A DNA stretch of 64,000 nt from Maribacter caenipelagi. GTDB lineage: Bacteria > Bacteroidota > Bacteroidia > Flavobacteriales > Flavobacteriaceae. Under the pieces are notes generated by a model. The model saw nothing but the letters and a program-made list of their open reading frames with translations, was not told where the DNA came from and did not search any database. Below, piece after piece: positions 25,175-34,276 of the stretch; within the stretch, counting starts at the first letter, position 1; each line of letters begins with the position of its first letter. The stretch spans positions 186,001 through 250,000 of the forward strand of contig NZ_SNZW01000014.1 of NCBI RefSeq assembly GCF_004364175.1, given 5' to 3'. The translations under genes were made by a program, and so were the position numbers.

Positions 25175-25966
25175 ATGAACAATAAAATAAAGAAAGTCGC
25201 TTTAATAGGTTATTCCGCAAAAGGAGTTGTATACGCAATGACCGGTGTACTGACCTTCTTAACAACTATTAATATGGGTGGCCAAAAAGCGGGTAAATTA
25301 TCAACTATTGACTATTTAGAAGAACAAAGTTTTGGTGCATCTATTGTCATAGTATTAGGACTCGGATTACTATGTTATGCATTATGGCGATTATTACAAG
25401 GCATCATGGACCCTGAAAATATAGGGACCGAACCCAAAAACATAGTAAAGCGAATTGGTTTTACAATTAGTGGAATTATCTACGCAGGTTTGGGATTGAT
25501 TGCAATCATTGATGCTTTGGATATTATTCTTTTGACTGGTAACGGAAATTCAAAATCTTCTATACTTTCGGGCACTAGCGGGTCTATAATATTTGTAATT
25601 ATCGGAACCGGATTAGCCTTAAAAGGTACGTACCAATTTATAAAAGCGTATAAAGGAGACTTCCTTGAAAAGTTTCAAATAGGGTCAATTTCATCTATTA
25701 ACAAAAGAAAATATATCAAAAAAATTGGCTATGCCGGACTAATTTCCAGAGGAATTGTCACGAGCATTGTCTCGTATTTCTTTATAACAGCCGGTATGAA
25801 CCTTAGAGGAACAAGCTCTCAAAAACTAAAAGGCACTTCAGAAGCTTTTTCATTCATCCAAGAACAAGTATACGGCAGATGGCTTTTAGGAATTGTTGCC
25901 TTGGGTTTAGTTTGTTATGGGTTGTTTATGTTCAGTACAGCTGCTTACCGCAAGTATAATAACTAA
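25175..25966 (+). CDS. DUF1206 membrane protein
   Basis: I start this 263-residue protein at ATG 25175 (MNNKIKKVALIG), since the upstream in-frame ATG at 25112 lies within the previous gene. It has three repeats of a two-helix unit of the DUF1206 kind, each with a basic G-Y/F-x-x-x-G-x-V-Y-like opening: VALIGYSAKGVVYAMTG, RIGFTISGIIYAGLG and KIGYAGLISRGIVTSIV. It should sit in the inner membrane with six helices. The function is unknown. Confidence 0.75.
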   Translation: MNNKIKKVALIGYSAKGVVYAMTGVLTFLTTINMGGQKAGKLSTIDYLEEQSFGASIVIVLGLGLLCYALWRLLQGIMDPENIGTEPKNIVKRIGFTISGIIYAGLGLIAIIDALDIILLTGNGNSKSSILSGTSGSIIFVIIGTGLALKGTYQFIKAYKGDFLEKFQIGSISSINKRKYIKKIGYAGLISRGIVTSIVSYFFITAGMNLRGTSSQKLKGTSEAFSFIQEQVYGRWLLGIVALGLVCYGLFMFSTAAYRKYNN

Positions 25967-25972
25967 ATGAGC

Positions 25973-27274
25973 TTATTTTTTATAGTTATCATCCCAATTC
26001 TTGATTTTAGGTTCATTTAATTTACCTACAGATTTCGCCACCATCATTGAAACAGACGCATCTCCTGAAACATTAATAACGGTTCTGCACATATCTAATG
26101 GTCTATCCACCGCAAATATTAATGCCAAACCAGCCTCTGGTATACCTGCCTGAGCAAGAACGATGACTAACATGACCATACCGGCTCCTGGTACGGCAGC
26201 ACTTCCTATTGAAGCCAAGGTTGCGGTAACAATAATTCCTAGTTGCGCCGATAAACTTAAATCCATTCCAAAAGCTTGTGCAATAAATACAGCGGCAATC
26301 GCTTGATACAAACTAGTACCATCCATATTAATTGTGGCGCCTATAGGCAATACAAAACTTGTCACTTCTTCATCTACACCCAAATGTTCTTCTACCCTTT
26401 CCATAGTCACAGGTAAGGTAGCTGCGCTTGAACTCGTTGAAAACGCTAGTAATTGAGCTGGTGACATACCCTTCATAAATGTACTCGGCGACGTTTTTGT
26501 AAAAACCCACACCAAAATAAGATATACACCTAACATTAATGACAATCCTAAAACAACGCAGAATGCATACCATGCCAATGCCTTAAATAAATCTAAACTT
26601 GGTGATTCTACAATTAATGCCGCCAACAGGGCAAATACACCATATGGTGCTGCGAGCATTATTAAATCTATCAGCTTTAAAATAACCTCATTGAATCCGT
26701 CAAAGAATTTTTTAACAGGTGAGGCTTGTTCTTCAGGTATAAGTATGAGTCCAATACCAAAAAAAATAGCGAAGAATATTACTTGCAACATATTACCATT
26801 GTCAGAAGCTGCCGCAAAAATATTACTTGGCACTAAATCTTCCAACGCTTGTAATGGTCCGGCTTCCTTTTGCTTATCTGCCTTACTTTTAATAGCATCA
26901 GCATCACCTTTGTAATTTTCTACAAGTTCTGTTCTGGTTGCCTCTGTTATTGAAGCACCCGGTTTTACAATGTTTACAACACCCAAACCGATAGTAACGG
27001 CAATAACGGTAGTAGCGATATAAATACCGATAGTACGACCGCCCATTTGAGAAAGTTTAGAAATATCCTTTAAATCAGATACTCCTTTTATCAATGAACC
27101 TAGTATTAGAGGAACGGCAATTAACTTTAATGAGTTGATGAAAATATTACCAAAAGGTTTGATCCAATCTGAAATAATTTTTGGTCCCCAATCTAATTGA
27201 ACCATGGCTAAAGCAAATAAAACTCCTGCTAACATTCCTATTAGAATTTGCCAATGCAACTCAAGCTTCCTCAT
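25973..27274 (-). CDS. dicarboxylate/cation symporter, DAACS (SDF) family
   Basis: The 433-residue protein is a GltP/DctA-like transporter. The serine-rich hairpin LLAFSTSSSAATLPVT and the NMDGT substrate motif (GATINMDGTSLYQA) are present, as is the second hairpin (ASIGSAAVPGAGMVML). It imports a C4-dicarboxylate or amino acid such as glutamate or aspartate with sodium ions or protons. A stretch of about 45 hydrophilic residues after the third helix (ESADA-like loop, KGDADAIKSKADKQKEAG) is longer than usual. Convergent with the DUF1206 gene. Confidence 0.88.
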   Translation of the reverse strand: MRKLELHWQILIGMLAGVLFALAMVQLDWGPKIISDWIKPFGNIFINSLKLIAVPLILGSLIKGVSDLKDISKLSQMGGRTIGIYIATTVIAVTIGLGVVNIVKPGASITEATRTELVENYKGDADAIKSKADKQKEAGPLQALEDLVPSNIFAAASDNGNMLQVIFFAIFFGIGLILIPEEQASPVKKFFDGFNEVILKLIDLIMLAAPYGVFALLAALIVESPSLDLFKALAWYAFCVVLGLSLMLGVYLILVWVFTKTSPSTFMKGMSPAQLLAFSTSSSAATLPVTMERVEEHLGVDEEVTSFVLPIGATINMDGTSLYQAIAAVFIAQAFGMDLSLSAQLGIIVTATLASIGSAAVPGAGMVMLVIVLAQAGIPEAGLALIFAVDRPLDMCRTVINVSGDASVSMMVAKSVGKLNEPKIKNWDDNYKK

Positions 27275-27335
27275 ATATAAATTAGTTTAGGGAAGTAAGA
27301 TAGTATTTTGCAAGGAAAAGTGCTAAAAACGGAAC

Positions 27336-28400
27336 CTATAATTTGATGGTCCTGTTCAATAAGGTGTAATCTGCTAAAACCAATGCGGTCATAGCCTCAA
27401 CAATTGGTACAGCCCTTGGAACTACACAAGGGTCATGCCTACCTTTACCCTGTGTTTTAATGGTATTCCCCTCTTTATCAATTGTTTCGTAGCCTTGAAT
27501 TACAGTTGCTACTGGCTTAAAAGCGACATTGAAATAAATGTCCATTCCGTTACTTATTCCGCCCTGAATACCGCCACTATAGTTGGTTTTTGTAGAACCA
27601 TCATTATTAAATTGATCGTTGTGTTGACTACCTTTCATCTTCACACCTTCAAAACCGCTACCATATTCAAAGCCTTTAACAGCGTTTATCGATAACATGG
27701 CCTTGCCTAATTCGGCATGAAGTTTATCGAAAACAGGCTCTCCTAAACCAATCGGTACATTTTTGGCTACACAGGTAATAATACCTCCAATGGTATCGCC
27801 GTCTTTTTTAATAGACTTGATATATTCTTCCATCTTTCCTGCCATTTCCGGATCAGGACAACGTACGTCATTACTTTCTGTTAACGATAAATCTAATTCG
27901 GTGTAATGCTTACCTAAACTCATATCTCCTACTTGAGATACAAAAGCTTGAATTTCTATTCCTTTTAAAAACTGCTTTGCGATAGCGCCTGCTACTACTC
28001 TACTTGCCGTTTCACGTGCTGAACTTCTACCACCGCCACGGTAATCTCTAAAGCCATACTTCTTATCATAAACGTAATCTGCATGTGAAGGTCGGTACGA
28101 ATCTTTTATATGTCCGTAATCTTTAGATTTTTGATTGGTATTATGAATAGCAAAGCCAATTGGTGTCCCCGTAGTTTTACCTTCAAATATTCCAGAATAA
28201 AATTCTACTTCATCTGGCTCTTTTCTTTGGGTAACAATAGCCGATTGACCTGGTTTACGACGATTAAGGTCATTTTGTATGGCGTCGAAATCTAATTCTA
28301 TTTCGGACGGACAGCCATCAATAACTCCTCCAATTGCTTTTCCGTGAGATTCTCCAAAAGTGCTTACCCTAAATATGTTTCCAAAGGTATTTCCAGCCAT
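27336..28400 (-). CDS. aroC: chorismate synthase
   Basis: The 354-residue protein has the chorismate synthase signatures [15 protein letters not shown] near the N-terminus, [16 protein letters not shown] near residue 125 and the closing [17 protein letters not shown]. It makes chorismate from EPSP, with reduced FMN. I start at ATG 28400 ([12 protein letters not shown]) because the earlier ATG at 28451 coincides with the expected transcription start of the promoter box at 28459-28466. It stands alone, not in an aro operon. Confidence 0.95.
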   Translation of the reverse strand: MAGNTFGNIFRVSTFGESHGKAIGGVIDGCPSEIELDFDAIQNDLNRRKPGQSAIVTQRKEPDEVEFYSGIFEGKTTGTPIGFAIHNTNQKSKDYGHIKDSYRPSHADYVYDKKYGFRDYRGGGRSSARETASRVVAGAIAKQFLKGIEIQAFVSQVGDMSLGKHYTELDLSLTESNDVRCPDPEMAGKMEEYIKSIKKDGDTIGGIITCVAKNVPIGLGEPVFDKLHAELGKAMLSINAVKGFEYGSGFEGVKMKGSQHNDQFNNDGSTKTNYSGGIQGGISNGMDIYFNVAFKPVATVIQGYETIDKEGNTIKTQGKGRHDPCVVPRAVPIVEAMTALVLADYTLLNRTIKL

Positions 28401-28458
28401 AATAAATGCGTTCTTAATGATGTAATACTGATTGTAAAACTTACAAATCAACCGACTT

Positions 28459-28466
28459 CAAAGGTA
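28459..28466 (-). promoter_or_regulatory. -7 box upstream of aroC
   Basis: On the minus strand the sequence TACCTTTG matches TAnnTTTG fully. It predicts transcription near 28452, giving a leader of about 50 bases. No -33 TTG is apparent at the right distance. Confidence 0.5.
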
Positions 28467-28603
28467 AATGTTAAATGCTGGAATGAAAAATTTAAAAAGC
28501 GCATAATATTAGCTTAACATTACTTATTTGTGATAATGATTAGTTAACCTTATGATTAGAAATTATTGACCAAGTAAGTAACTGCCGCCTATACAATTAG
28601 GTT

Positions 28604-28611
28604 TAATTTTG
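28604..28611 (+). promoter_or_regulatory. -7 box upstream of the phosphoesterase gene
   Basis: TAATTTTG matches TAnnTTTG and sits 17 bases before the TTG start at 28629. It supports a very short leader and the TTG as the true start. The -33 element is not clear. Confidence 0.5.
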
Positions 28612-28628
28612 CCCTAAAAATTATCTCC

Positions 28629-29498
28629 TTGAAAAAACGCCGACTGGAAATAGCTGTGCTTTCTGACATTCACTTGGGTTCTTACGCATGCCATGCAGAA
28701 GAATTACTAACATACCTATCTAGCATTGACCCAAAGATCTTAATTCTGAATGGCGATATATTAGACGCAAAGAAAATGCGTAACAATTACTTTCCTCCCT
28801 CCCATTTACAAGTAGTCAAGAAAATATTTTCGTTAGCCTCAAAAGGTACCGATGTGCACTTCATTACCGGTAACCGCGACGAACCTTTTCGTAAAATTGA
28901 TGAGATTTATATGGGAGCAATACAAGTTTCCAATAGATTGATACTAAAACTTAATGGGAAAAATACGCTTTTTTTTCACGGAGACATTTTCGATTTTTCG
29001 TTTCGACACTCGCAATGGCTTTTGAATTTCGGAGGAACAGGTTTTGACCTGCTTTTAAAACTTGCAAAGTTTAAGACAAAAACAATGCGTCTTTTCGGAA
29101 AGAAAAATAAACCTTTTTCAAATCCGGAATTGGAATATGGAGAACGTGACCCTATTCAAATTGCACTTTTTGAGAAAAACGTAGCAAAAATGGCTATTAA
29201 ACAACATTATGATACCATAATTTGTGGTCATAGCCATGCTCCAAACAAGCAACTATTTGAAACAAAAAAAGGAGAATGTCTTTACCTTAACTCTGGAGAT
29301 TGGGTAAAACACATGACCGCCCTTGAATACTCTTTTAAACGCTGGAAACTGTACCGTTACGAAAATGATAAACTTGCTTCTTTTTATATGGACGAAGAAC
29401 TAAAGTCTATGAATATGAATGAGCTTATTGAAACAATTACACAACGAAAGGCTAGAGAAAGACATAATCAAAAAGAGAAAGACGGACTTGAAAGTTAG
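28629..29498 (+). CDS. LpxH-like UDP-2,3-diacylglucosamine hydrolase or related metallophosphoesterase
   Basis: The 289-residue protein has all calcineurin-type metal motifs in order: SDIHLGS (Asp, His), NGDILDAKK, GNRDE, FFHGDIFD and ICGHSHAP. The overall layout and length resemble LpxH/LpxG-like enzymes that release lipid X in lipid A synthesis, though the relation to a specific function is inference. The start is TTG at 28629; the first codons give a basic tip KKRRLEIAVLSDIH that leaves no room for a signal peptide, so it is cytoplasmic. Confidence 0.75.
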   Translation: MKKRRLEIAVLSDIHLGSYACHAEELLTYLSSIDPKILILNGDILDAKKMRNNYFPPSHLQVVKKIFSLASKGTDVHFITGNRDEPFRKIDEIYMGAIQVSNRLILKLNGKNTLFFHGDIFDFSFRHSQWLLNFGGTGFDLLLKLAKFKTKTMRLFGKKNKPFSNPELEYGERDPIQIALFEKNVAKMAIKQHYDTIICGHSHAPNKQLFETKKGECLYLNSGDWVKHMTALEYSFKRWKLYRYENDKLASFYMDEELKSMNMNELIETITQRKARERHNQKEKDGLES

Positions 29499-29501
29499 TC
29501 A

Positions 29502-32417
29502 CTACACCAAAGCTTCTTTCAATATACTAACCGGATGCTGTGCTATTCTCTTTGTACCATCAAAAATTTGATGTCTACAACTTGTACCATTGGCTGCGAT
29601 AATTGTCTCTGGAGTTGATTTATTAACTGCAGGGAATAATTTTAATCCGCCAATTTTCATACTAGTTTCATAATGCTCTTCTTCATACCCAAAAGAACCT
29701 GCCATACCACAACACCCAGATGCTATAATGGTAACCTTATAATTTGTTGGTAGATTCAATACATCAAAAGTTACTTTCTGATTACTCAACGCTTTTTGAT
29801 GACAATGATTGTGAATTTTTATATCTCTAGTTTCTTCTGTAAAATCAGACGAATTTAAATTGCCATCTGCTATTTCTTTTGCCAAGAACTCTTCTATCAA
29901 AAATGAGTTATCAGCTATTTTTTGTGCTATCTCTTTATTAGATGTCATACGCTTATATTCATCTCTAAAAGATAGTATTGCCGAAGGCTCTAAACCTAAA
30001 ACCGGTAAACCAGCATCTGCGAACTTCTTTAATTCTTGGGTGTTCTTAACTGCCAGTTTTTGAGCCTGTTTTAAAAAGCCTTTTGAAAGAAATGTTCTTC
30101 CGCTTTCGGCATAATACAAATTAACATCGTAGCCAAGTTTCGTTAATAGCTCAATAGCATCTTTACCAACTTCAATATCTAAGTATTTGGTAAATTCATC
30201 AATAAATAAAATCACTTTTTGTTTTGACTTACTATTTTGATTACCAAATTTTTGAAGGTATTTATCGAAATTAAAACTATAAACCTTGGGCAAAGTACGT
30301 TCTTTTGCTACTCCGCTCGTTTTTTTCAACAATCCGCCAAGAAATTTAGAATCATAAATAGTATTTGTAAGACCAGAAACTTTGCTTCCCAAGCCGTTTA
30401 GCTTGGTGTTATAGGCAAACAATTTTCCTCGTAAAGAATACCCATTCGCTTCTTGATATTGGTATAAAAATTCGGCTTTTAAAGTAGCAACATCTACATT
30501 ACTTGGACATTCACTTGCACAGGCCTTACAACTTAAACAAAGATCAAAAGCCTCTTTAATCTCAGGACTATCGAAACTATTCTTTGCCGCACTATCAGGA
30601 TTAGTTAAAAACTCTCTTAAAGTATTTGCTCTACCTCTGGTAGTATCTTTTTCGTTTTTGGTTGCATGATAACTAGGGCACATACCACCGTTCATATGAT
30701 GGGTCTTTCTGCAGTCACCACTACCATTACATTTTTCTGCCGCCTTAAGTATACCTTCACTATCAGAAAAATCCAATAAAGTCTTAATCTCTGGTTCTAT
30801 GCGATCCACCTCATATCGAAAAGATTTATCCATAGGGTAGGCATCTACAATTTTACCCGGATTGAATATGCCTTTTGGATCAAAATAAGATTTGATTCTT
30901 CTTAACAGTTCATAGTTCTTTTCACCGATCATTATGGGTATAAACTCGGCACGTACAATACCATCGCCATGCTCACCACTAAACGAACCTTTATACTTTT
31001 TGGTAAGCTTGGCAACGTCGGTTGTAATATCTCTAAACAACCCAACATCGGTTGATTTCTTTAAGTTTAGAATAGGTCGTAAATGCAATTCGCCCGCCCC
31101 TGCATGTGCATAATACACCGCACTCTGACCATAACCCTTCATAATCACAGAAAACTCTGCTATAAAATCTTTAAGATCCGGTAATGCAACTGCAGTATCT
31201 TCAATACACGCCACAGCTTTCATATCACCAACTATATTTCCCAGCAAACCTAAGCCTGCTTTACGTAGCTCTATCGCTTTAGGGATTTGATCTCCGTATA
31301 GTACAGGGTTCGAGTAACTGAGTCCCGACTGGGCTATAGTCTTTTGTAACGATGCTATAGCCTCATTCAATTCAGCTTCTGTATGTGCCGATACTTGTAA
31401 CATTAATAGTGCCGCAGGATCACCTTCTACAAAAAAACGATTAGCCAATTGCGCACGGTTATTCTTTGTGCAATCTAAAATGACCTTATCCATCATTTCG
31501 CACAATTGCAATGGGTGTTCCATAACAGGTACCACATCCATTAGACAATCTTCTAAAGACGTATAATGCGTAACGACCATTGCCGATAACGCTGGTGGCA
31601 AATCATTTAATTGAACCGTAATTTCTGTTGTAAAAGCTAAAGTACCTTCGCTACCGCATAGCAATTCTGACATATTGAAGTAAGGTAAATCACCACCGAA
31701 TACATCGGACTTCAATAACTCGTCGACAGCATAACCCGTATTTCTCCTATGTATTTCTGGCTTCGGAAAGTTCTCTATAATTTCAGAAGCTATATCTTTA
31801 TTATCGAGTTCTTTAAATATGCCTTTATAAAGTGATGCTTCAAATGTGTTTTCTTGCTGCTTTTGTTTGAATTCTGCCGCTGTTATTCTTCCAAATTCAG
31901 CTTCACTACCATCTGATAAGATGGTTTTCATTGAGATAACCTTATCTCTCGTTACCCCATATTGAATTGATGTGGTACCCGATGAATTATTACCGACCAT
32001 ACCACCGATCATACATCTATTTGAAGTTGATGTATTGGGACCAAAGAACAATCCGAAGGGTTTTAGATATTGATTTAACTCATCTCTTATAACGCCCGGC
32101 TGAACGGTTACCTGCTTCTTTTCTTGATCTAAACTTAGTATTTCTGTGAAATGCTTTGACACATCAACGACTAAACCGTCACCTACACATTGCCCTGCTA
32201 AAGAAGTACCTGCGGTTCTAGGTATAAGACCAATATTTTCATCGTTGGCAAACCTTATAATTTTTTTGATATCATCGACGCTTTTTGGAAAAGCGGCACC
32301 TAATGGTATTTTTCTATATACAGACGCATCTGTAGCGTAAATGGTCTTGGTAAGATTATCAAATCGTACATCTCCCTCTATTTCTTGTTGTAACTTTGAC
32401 AGCGAATTATTATCCAA
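29502..32417 (-). CDS. fused FAD-binding and Fe-S oxidase (D-lactate dehydrogenase/GlcD-GlcF type)
   Basis: The 971-residue protein joins a VAO-type FAD domain (PRTAGTSLAGQCVGDG near residue 60, then GPNTSTSNRCMIGGMVGNNS), a FAD-linked oxidase C-terminal domain ending near FNPGKIVDAYP, a ferredoxin-like domain (CLSCKACASECPSNVD) and a CCG domain at the C-terminus (HNHCHQKAL and ASGCCGMAG). It should oxidise a 2-hydroxyacid such as D-lactate and pass electrons to the quinone pool at the membrane. Its end is 3 bases from the convergent phosphoesterase. Confidence 0.85.
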   Translation of the reverse strand: MDNNSLSKLQQEIEGDVRFDNLTKTIYATDASVYRKIPLGAAFPKSVDDIKKIIRFANDENIGLIPRTAGTSLAGQCVGDGLVVDVSKHFTEILSLDQEKKQVTVQPGVIRDELNQYLKPFGLFFGPNTSTSNRCMIGGMVGNNSSGTTSIQYGVTRDKVISMKTILSDGSEAEFGRITAAEFKQKQQENTFEASLYKGIFKELDNKDIASEIIENFPKPEIHRRNTGYAVDELLKSDVFGGDLPYFNMSELLCGSEGTLAFTTEITVQLNDLPPALSAMVVTHYTSLEDCLMDVVPVMEHPLQLCEMMDKVILDCTKNNRAQLANRFFVEGDPAALLMLQVSAHTEAELNEAIASLQKTIAQSGLSYSNPVLYGDQIPKAIELRKAGLGLLGNIVGDMKAVACIEDTAVALPDLKDFIAEFSVIMKGYGQSAVYYAHAGAGELHLRPILNLKKSTDVGLFRDITTDVAKLTKKYKGSFSGEHGDGIVRAEFIPIMIGEKNYELLRRIKSYFDPKGIFNPGKIVDAYPMDKSFRYEVDRIEPEIKTLLDFSDSEGILKAAEKCNGSGDCRKTHHMNGGMCPSYHATKNEKDTTRGRANTLREFLTNPDSAAKNSFDSPEIKEAFDLCLSCKACASECPSNVDVATLKAEFLYQYQEANGYSLRGKLFAYNTKLNGLGSKVSGLTNTIYDSKFLGGLLKKTSGVAKERTLPKVYSFNFDKYLQKFGNQNSKSKQKVILFIDEFTKYLDIEVGKDAIELLTKLGYDVNLYYAESGRTFLSKGFLKQAQKLAVKNTQELKKFADAGLPVLGLEPSAILSFRDEYKRMTSNKEIAQKIADNSFLIEEFLAKEIADGNLNSSDFTEETRDIKIHNHCHQKALSNQKVTFDVLNLPTNYKVTIIASGCCGMAGSFGYEEEHYETSMKIGGLKLFPAVNKSTPETIIAANGTSCRHQIFDGTKRIAQHPVSILKEALV

Positions 32418-32507
32418 CTTAACACAATTTTGAATGCTAAATTAAGTTTTATTGTGTGAGGTACATTACAAATGGACTCATTTTTAATCACAAAAAAGAA
32501 TAACTAT

Positions 32508-32987
32508 ATGAAGATTTTAAAAGGTATTGGCGTATTACTATTTATGGCAACTTGTACACTTTCTGCACAAGAAATTTCAGATCATGCATTAGGATTACGA
32601 TTAGGAGATAGTGACGGATTCGGGGCTGAAGTCAGTTATCAAAAATCTCTTACACGAGACACTAGGGTCGAATTTGACCTTGGATGGAGGGATAGTAGAA
32701 ATTTTAATGCGTTTAAAATAGCGGGGCTTTACCAGTGGGTGCGACCAATTGAAGGTGATTTTCAATGGTACTACGGTGTTGGTGGCGGATTAGGAAATGT
32801 GGATTTTCCTGGTGATGATGGCGGTCTATTCGTTTTTGCCGCTGGTGATATCGGTATCGAATACAATTTTGACATTCCATTGATTCTTTCTTTAGATTTT
32901 AGACCTGAATTAGGAGTTGTCGGTTACGACGGCTTCTCAGATAACTTCGATTTTGACATTGGACTAGGTATTAGATACCAATTTTAA
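32508..32987 (+). CDS. small outer-membrane beta-barrel-like protein
   Basis: The 159-residue protein starts at ATG 32508 with a Sec signal (GIGVLLFMATCTLSAQE), the earlier ATG at 32472 being out of context. The mature part is a run of amphipathic strands, glycine-rich (DGFGAEVSYQKS, YYGVGGGLGNV), ending in FDFDIGLGIRYQF with a terminal Phe typical of BamA-recognised barrels. The function is unknown. A strong terminator follows at 33010-33039. Confidence 0.7.
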   Translation: MKILKGIGVLLFMATCTLSAQEISDHALGLRLGDSDGFGAEVSYQKSLTRDTRVEFDLGWRDSRNFNAFKIAGLYQWVRPIEGDFQWYYGVGGGLGNVDFPGDDGGLFVFAAGDIGIEYNFDIPLILSLDFRPELGVVGYDGFSDNFDFDIGLGIRYQF

Positions 32988-33009
32988 TTGCAAATAACAA
33001 TTTATTATT

Positions 33010-33039
33010 AAGACCTCTAACCATTGTGTTAGAGGTCTT
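33010..33039 (+). terminator. Rho-independent terminator
   Basis: A 12-bp perfect stem (AAGACCTCTAAC / GTTAGAGGTCTT) with a 6-nt loop is followed by a run of T. It terminates the barrel protein gene. Confidence 0.9.
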
Positions 33040-33060
33040 TTTTTATATCCCATATATAAG

Positions 33061-33068
33061 TACATTTG
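33061..33068 (+). promoter_or_regulatory. -7 box upstream of the TlpA gene
   Basis: TACATTTG matches TAnnTTTG. It predicts transcription near 33075, which makes the GTG at 33082 less likely than the ATG at 33091 as the start of the next gene. A -33 element is not seen. Confidence 0.45.
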
Positions 33069-33090
33069 TAACTTAACCTAAGTGAAATTT

Positions 33091-34209
33091 ATGAAAAATA
33101 GTATTTTAATACTGCTTGCAGGAGTCTTATTTTTTAGCTGCAACTCAAAGCCTGAAAGCTTTACCCTTAATGGAAAACTTAGAGGCGAAATGACTGATGG
33201 CACTCGTGTTTTCTTGAAGAAAATAGGAGAAAATAATCAACCAATGGAAGTTGATACCGCTACCACAACAAATGGTGAGTTTACCTTTACCGGAAAATCT
33301 GATATTCCCGAACTACACTACATCTTTGTTGAACAACTACCTGGCTACACTGCTGTAATTCTTGAAAACGGAGAAATACAATTTAGTGCTCAAAGAGATA
33401 GTATGGGCTTCGCTGATATAAGCGGAACTTTCCAAAATGACGCTTTCGCAGACTATATGGAACAATCGAGAGAAATTTCAATGCAAGCGCAATCTATACA
33501 ACAAGATATGAAAGCTGCATCGGGTGAGGCTGCATTAGCTTTGCAAGACGAAATGAAGGAGTTACAAGAAGAGTATAAAACCTTTGAATTGGATTATGTA
33601 AAAGGTCACCCTAACGCCCTAATATCTGCGTTGGTTCTAGATAGAGCACTTGCTACAAAAGCAGTTGAATTAGAAGAAGCAGAAGTAATTTACAACACGT
33701 TATCTGAAGAAATTAAAAGCTCTAAACCAGGGAAGCAAATTTTAGAAGGTATTGAAAAACTAAAGGTATCTGAAGCTGCAGGCAAAAATTCTAGTATTGG
33801 TGCTAAAGCTCCTGAATTCTCAGGTCCGAGTCCAGATGGAACAGAACTTGCTTTAAAAGATGTAATGGGAAAAGTAACCTTGATCGATTTTTGGGCAGGA
33901 TGGTGCAGACCTTGCAGAGCTGAGAACCCTAATATCGTTGCTGTTTATAATAAGTATCACGACAAAGGATTAAACGTTCTAGGTGTTTCTTTAGATAGAA
34001 CCGATGAAGCTTGGAAAAAAGCAATCGCGGAAGACGGATTGGTTTGGAACCATATTTCAAACATCGCTTATTTCGATGATAAAATTGCTAAATTATATAA
34101 TGTAGATGCAATACCTGCTGCATTCTTATTAGATGAAAACGGAATCATTGTTGCCAAAAATTTAAGAGGTCCTGCACTTGAAGCAAAAGTTGCCGAGCTA
34201 CTGAATTAA
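33091..34209 (+). CDS. TlpA-like thiol-disulfide oxidoreductase lipoprotein with DUF4369
   Basis: The 372-residue protein has a lipobox signal (LAGVLFFSCNSK), an N-terminal beta domain of the DUF4369 kind (FTLNGKLRGEMTDG to FTFTGKS), a helical linker and a C-terminal thioredoxin-fold domain with the redox pair in FWAGWCRPCRAENP. It is anchored in an envelope membrane and should reduce disulfides, the usual role being cytochrome c maturation or general thiol repair. Genes of this type are abundant in Bacteroidota. GTG at 33082 is a weaker alternative start. Confidence 0.85.
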   Translation: MKNSILILLAGVLFFSCNSKPESFTLNGKLRGEMTDGTRVFLKKIGENNQPMEVDTATTTNGEFTFTGKSDIPELHYIFVEQLPGYTAVILENGEIQFSAQRDSMGFADISGTFQNDAFADYMEQSREISMQAQSIQQDMKAASGEAALALQDEMKELQEEYKTFELDYVKGHPNALISALVLDRALATKAVELEEAEVIYNTLSEEIKSSKPGKQILEGIEKLKVSEAAGKNSSIGAKAPEFSGPSPDGTELALKDVMGKVTLIDFWAGWCRPCRAENPNIVAVYNKYHDKGLNVLGVSLDRTDEAWKKAIAEDGLVWNHISNIAYFDDKIAKLYNVDAIPAAFLLDENGIIVAKNLRGPALEAKVAELLN

Positions 34210-34226
34210 GATATAATTAAAAATAA

Positions 34227-34260
34227 AAAAACCCTCAAGGTAGCTACCTTGAGGGTTTTT
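34227..34260. terminator. bidirectional terminator between convergent genes
   Basis: A perfect 17-bp palindrome (left arm AAAAACCCTCAAGGTAG) with an A-run on one side and a T-run on the other ends both the TlpA gene and the LVIVD lipoprotein gene. Confidence 0.9.
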
Positions 34261-34276
34261 TTATTGCATATTCGAC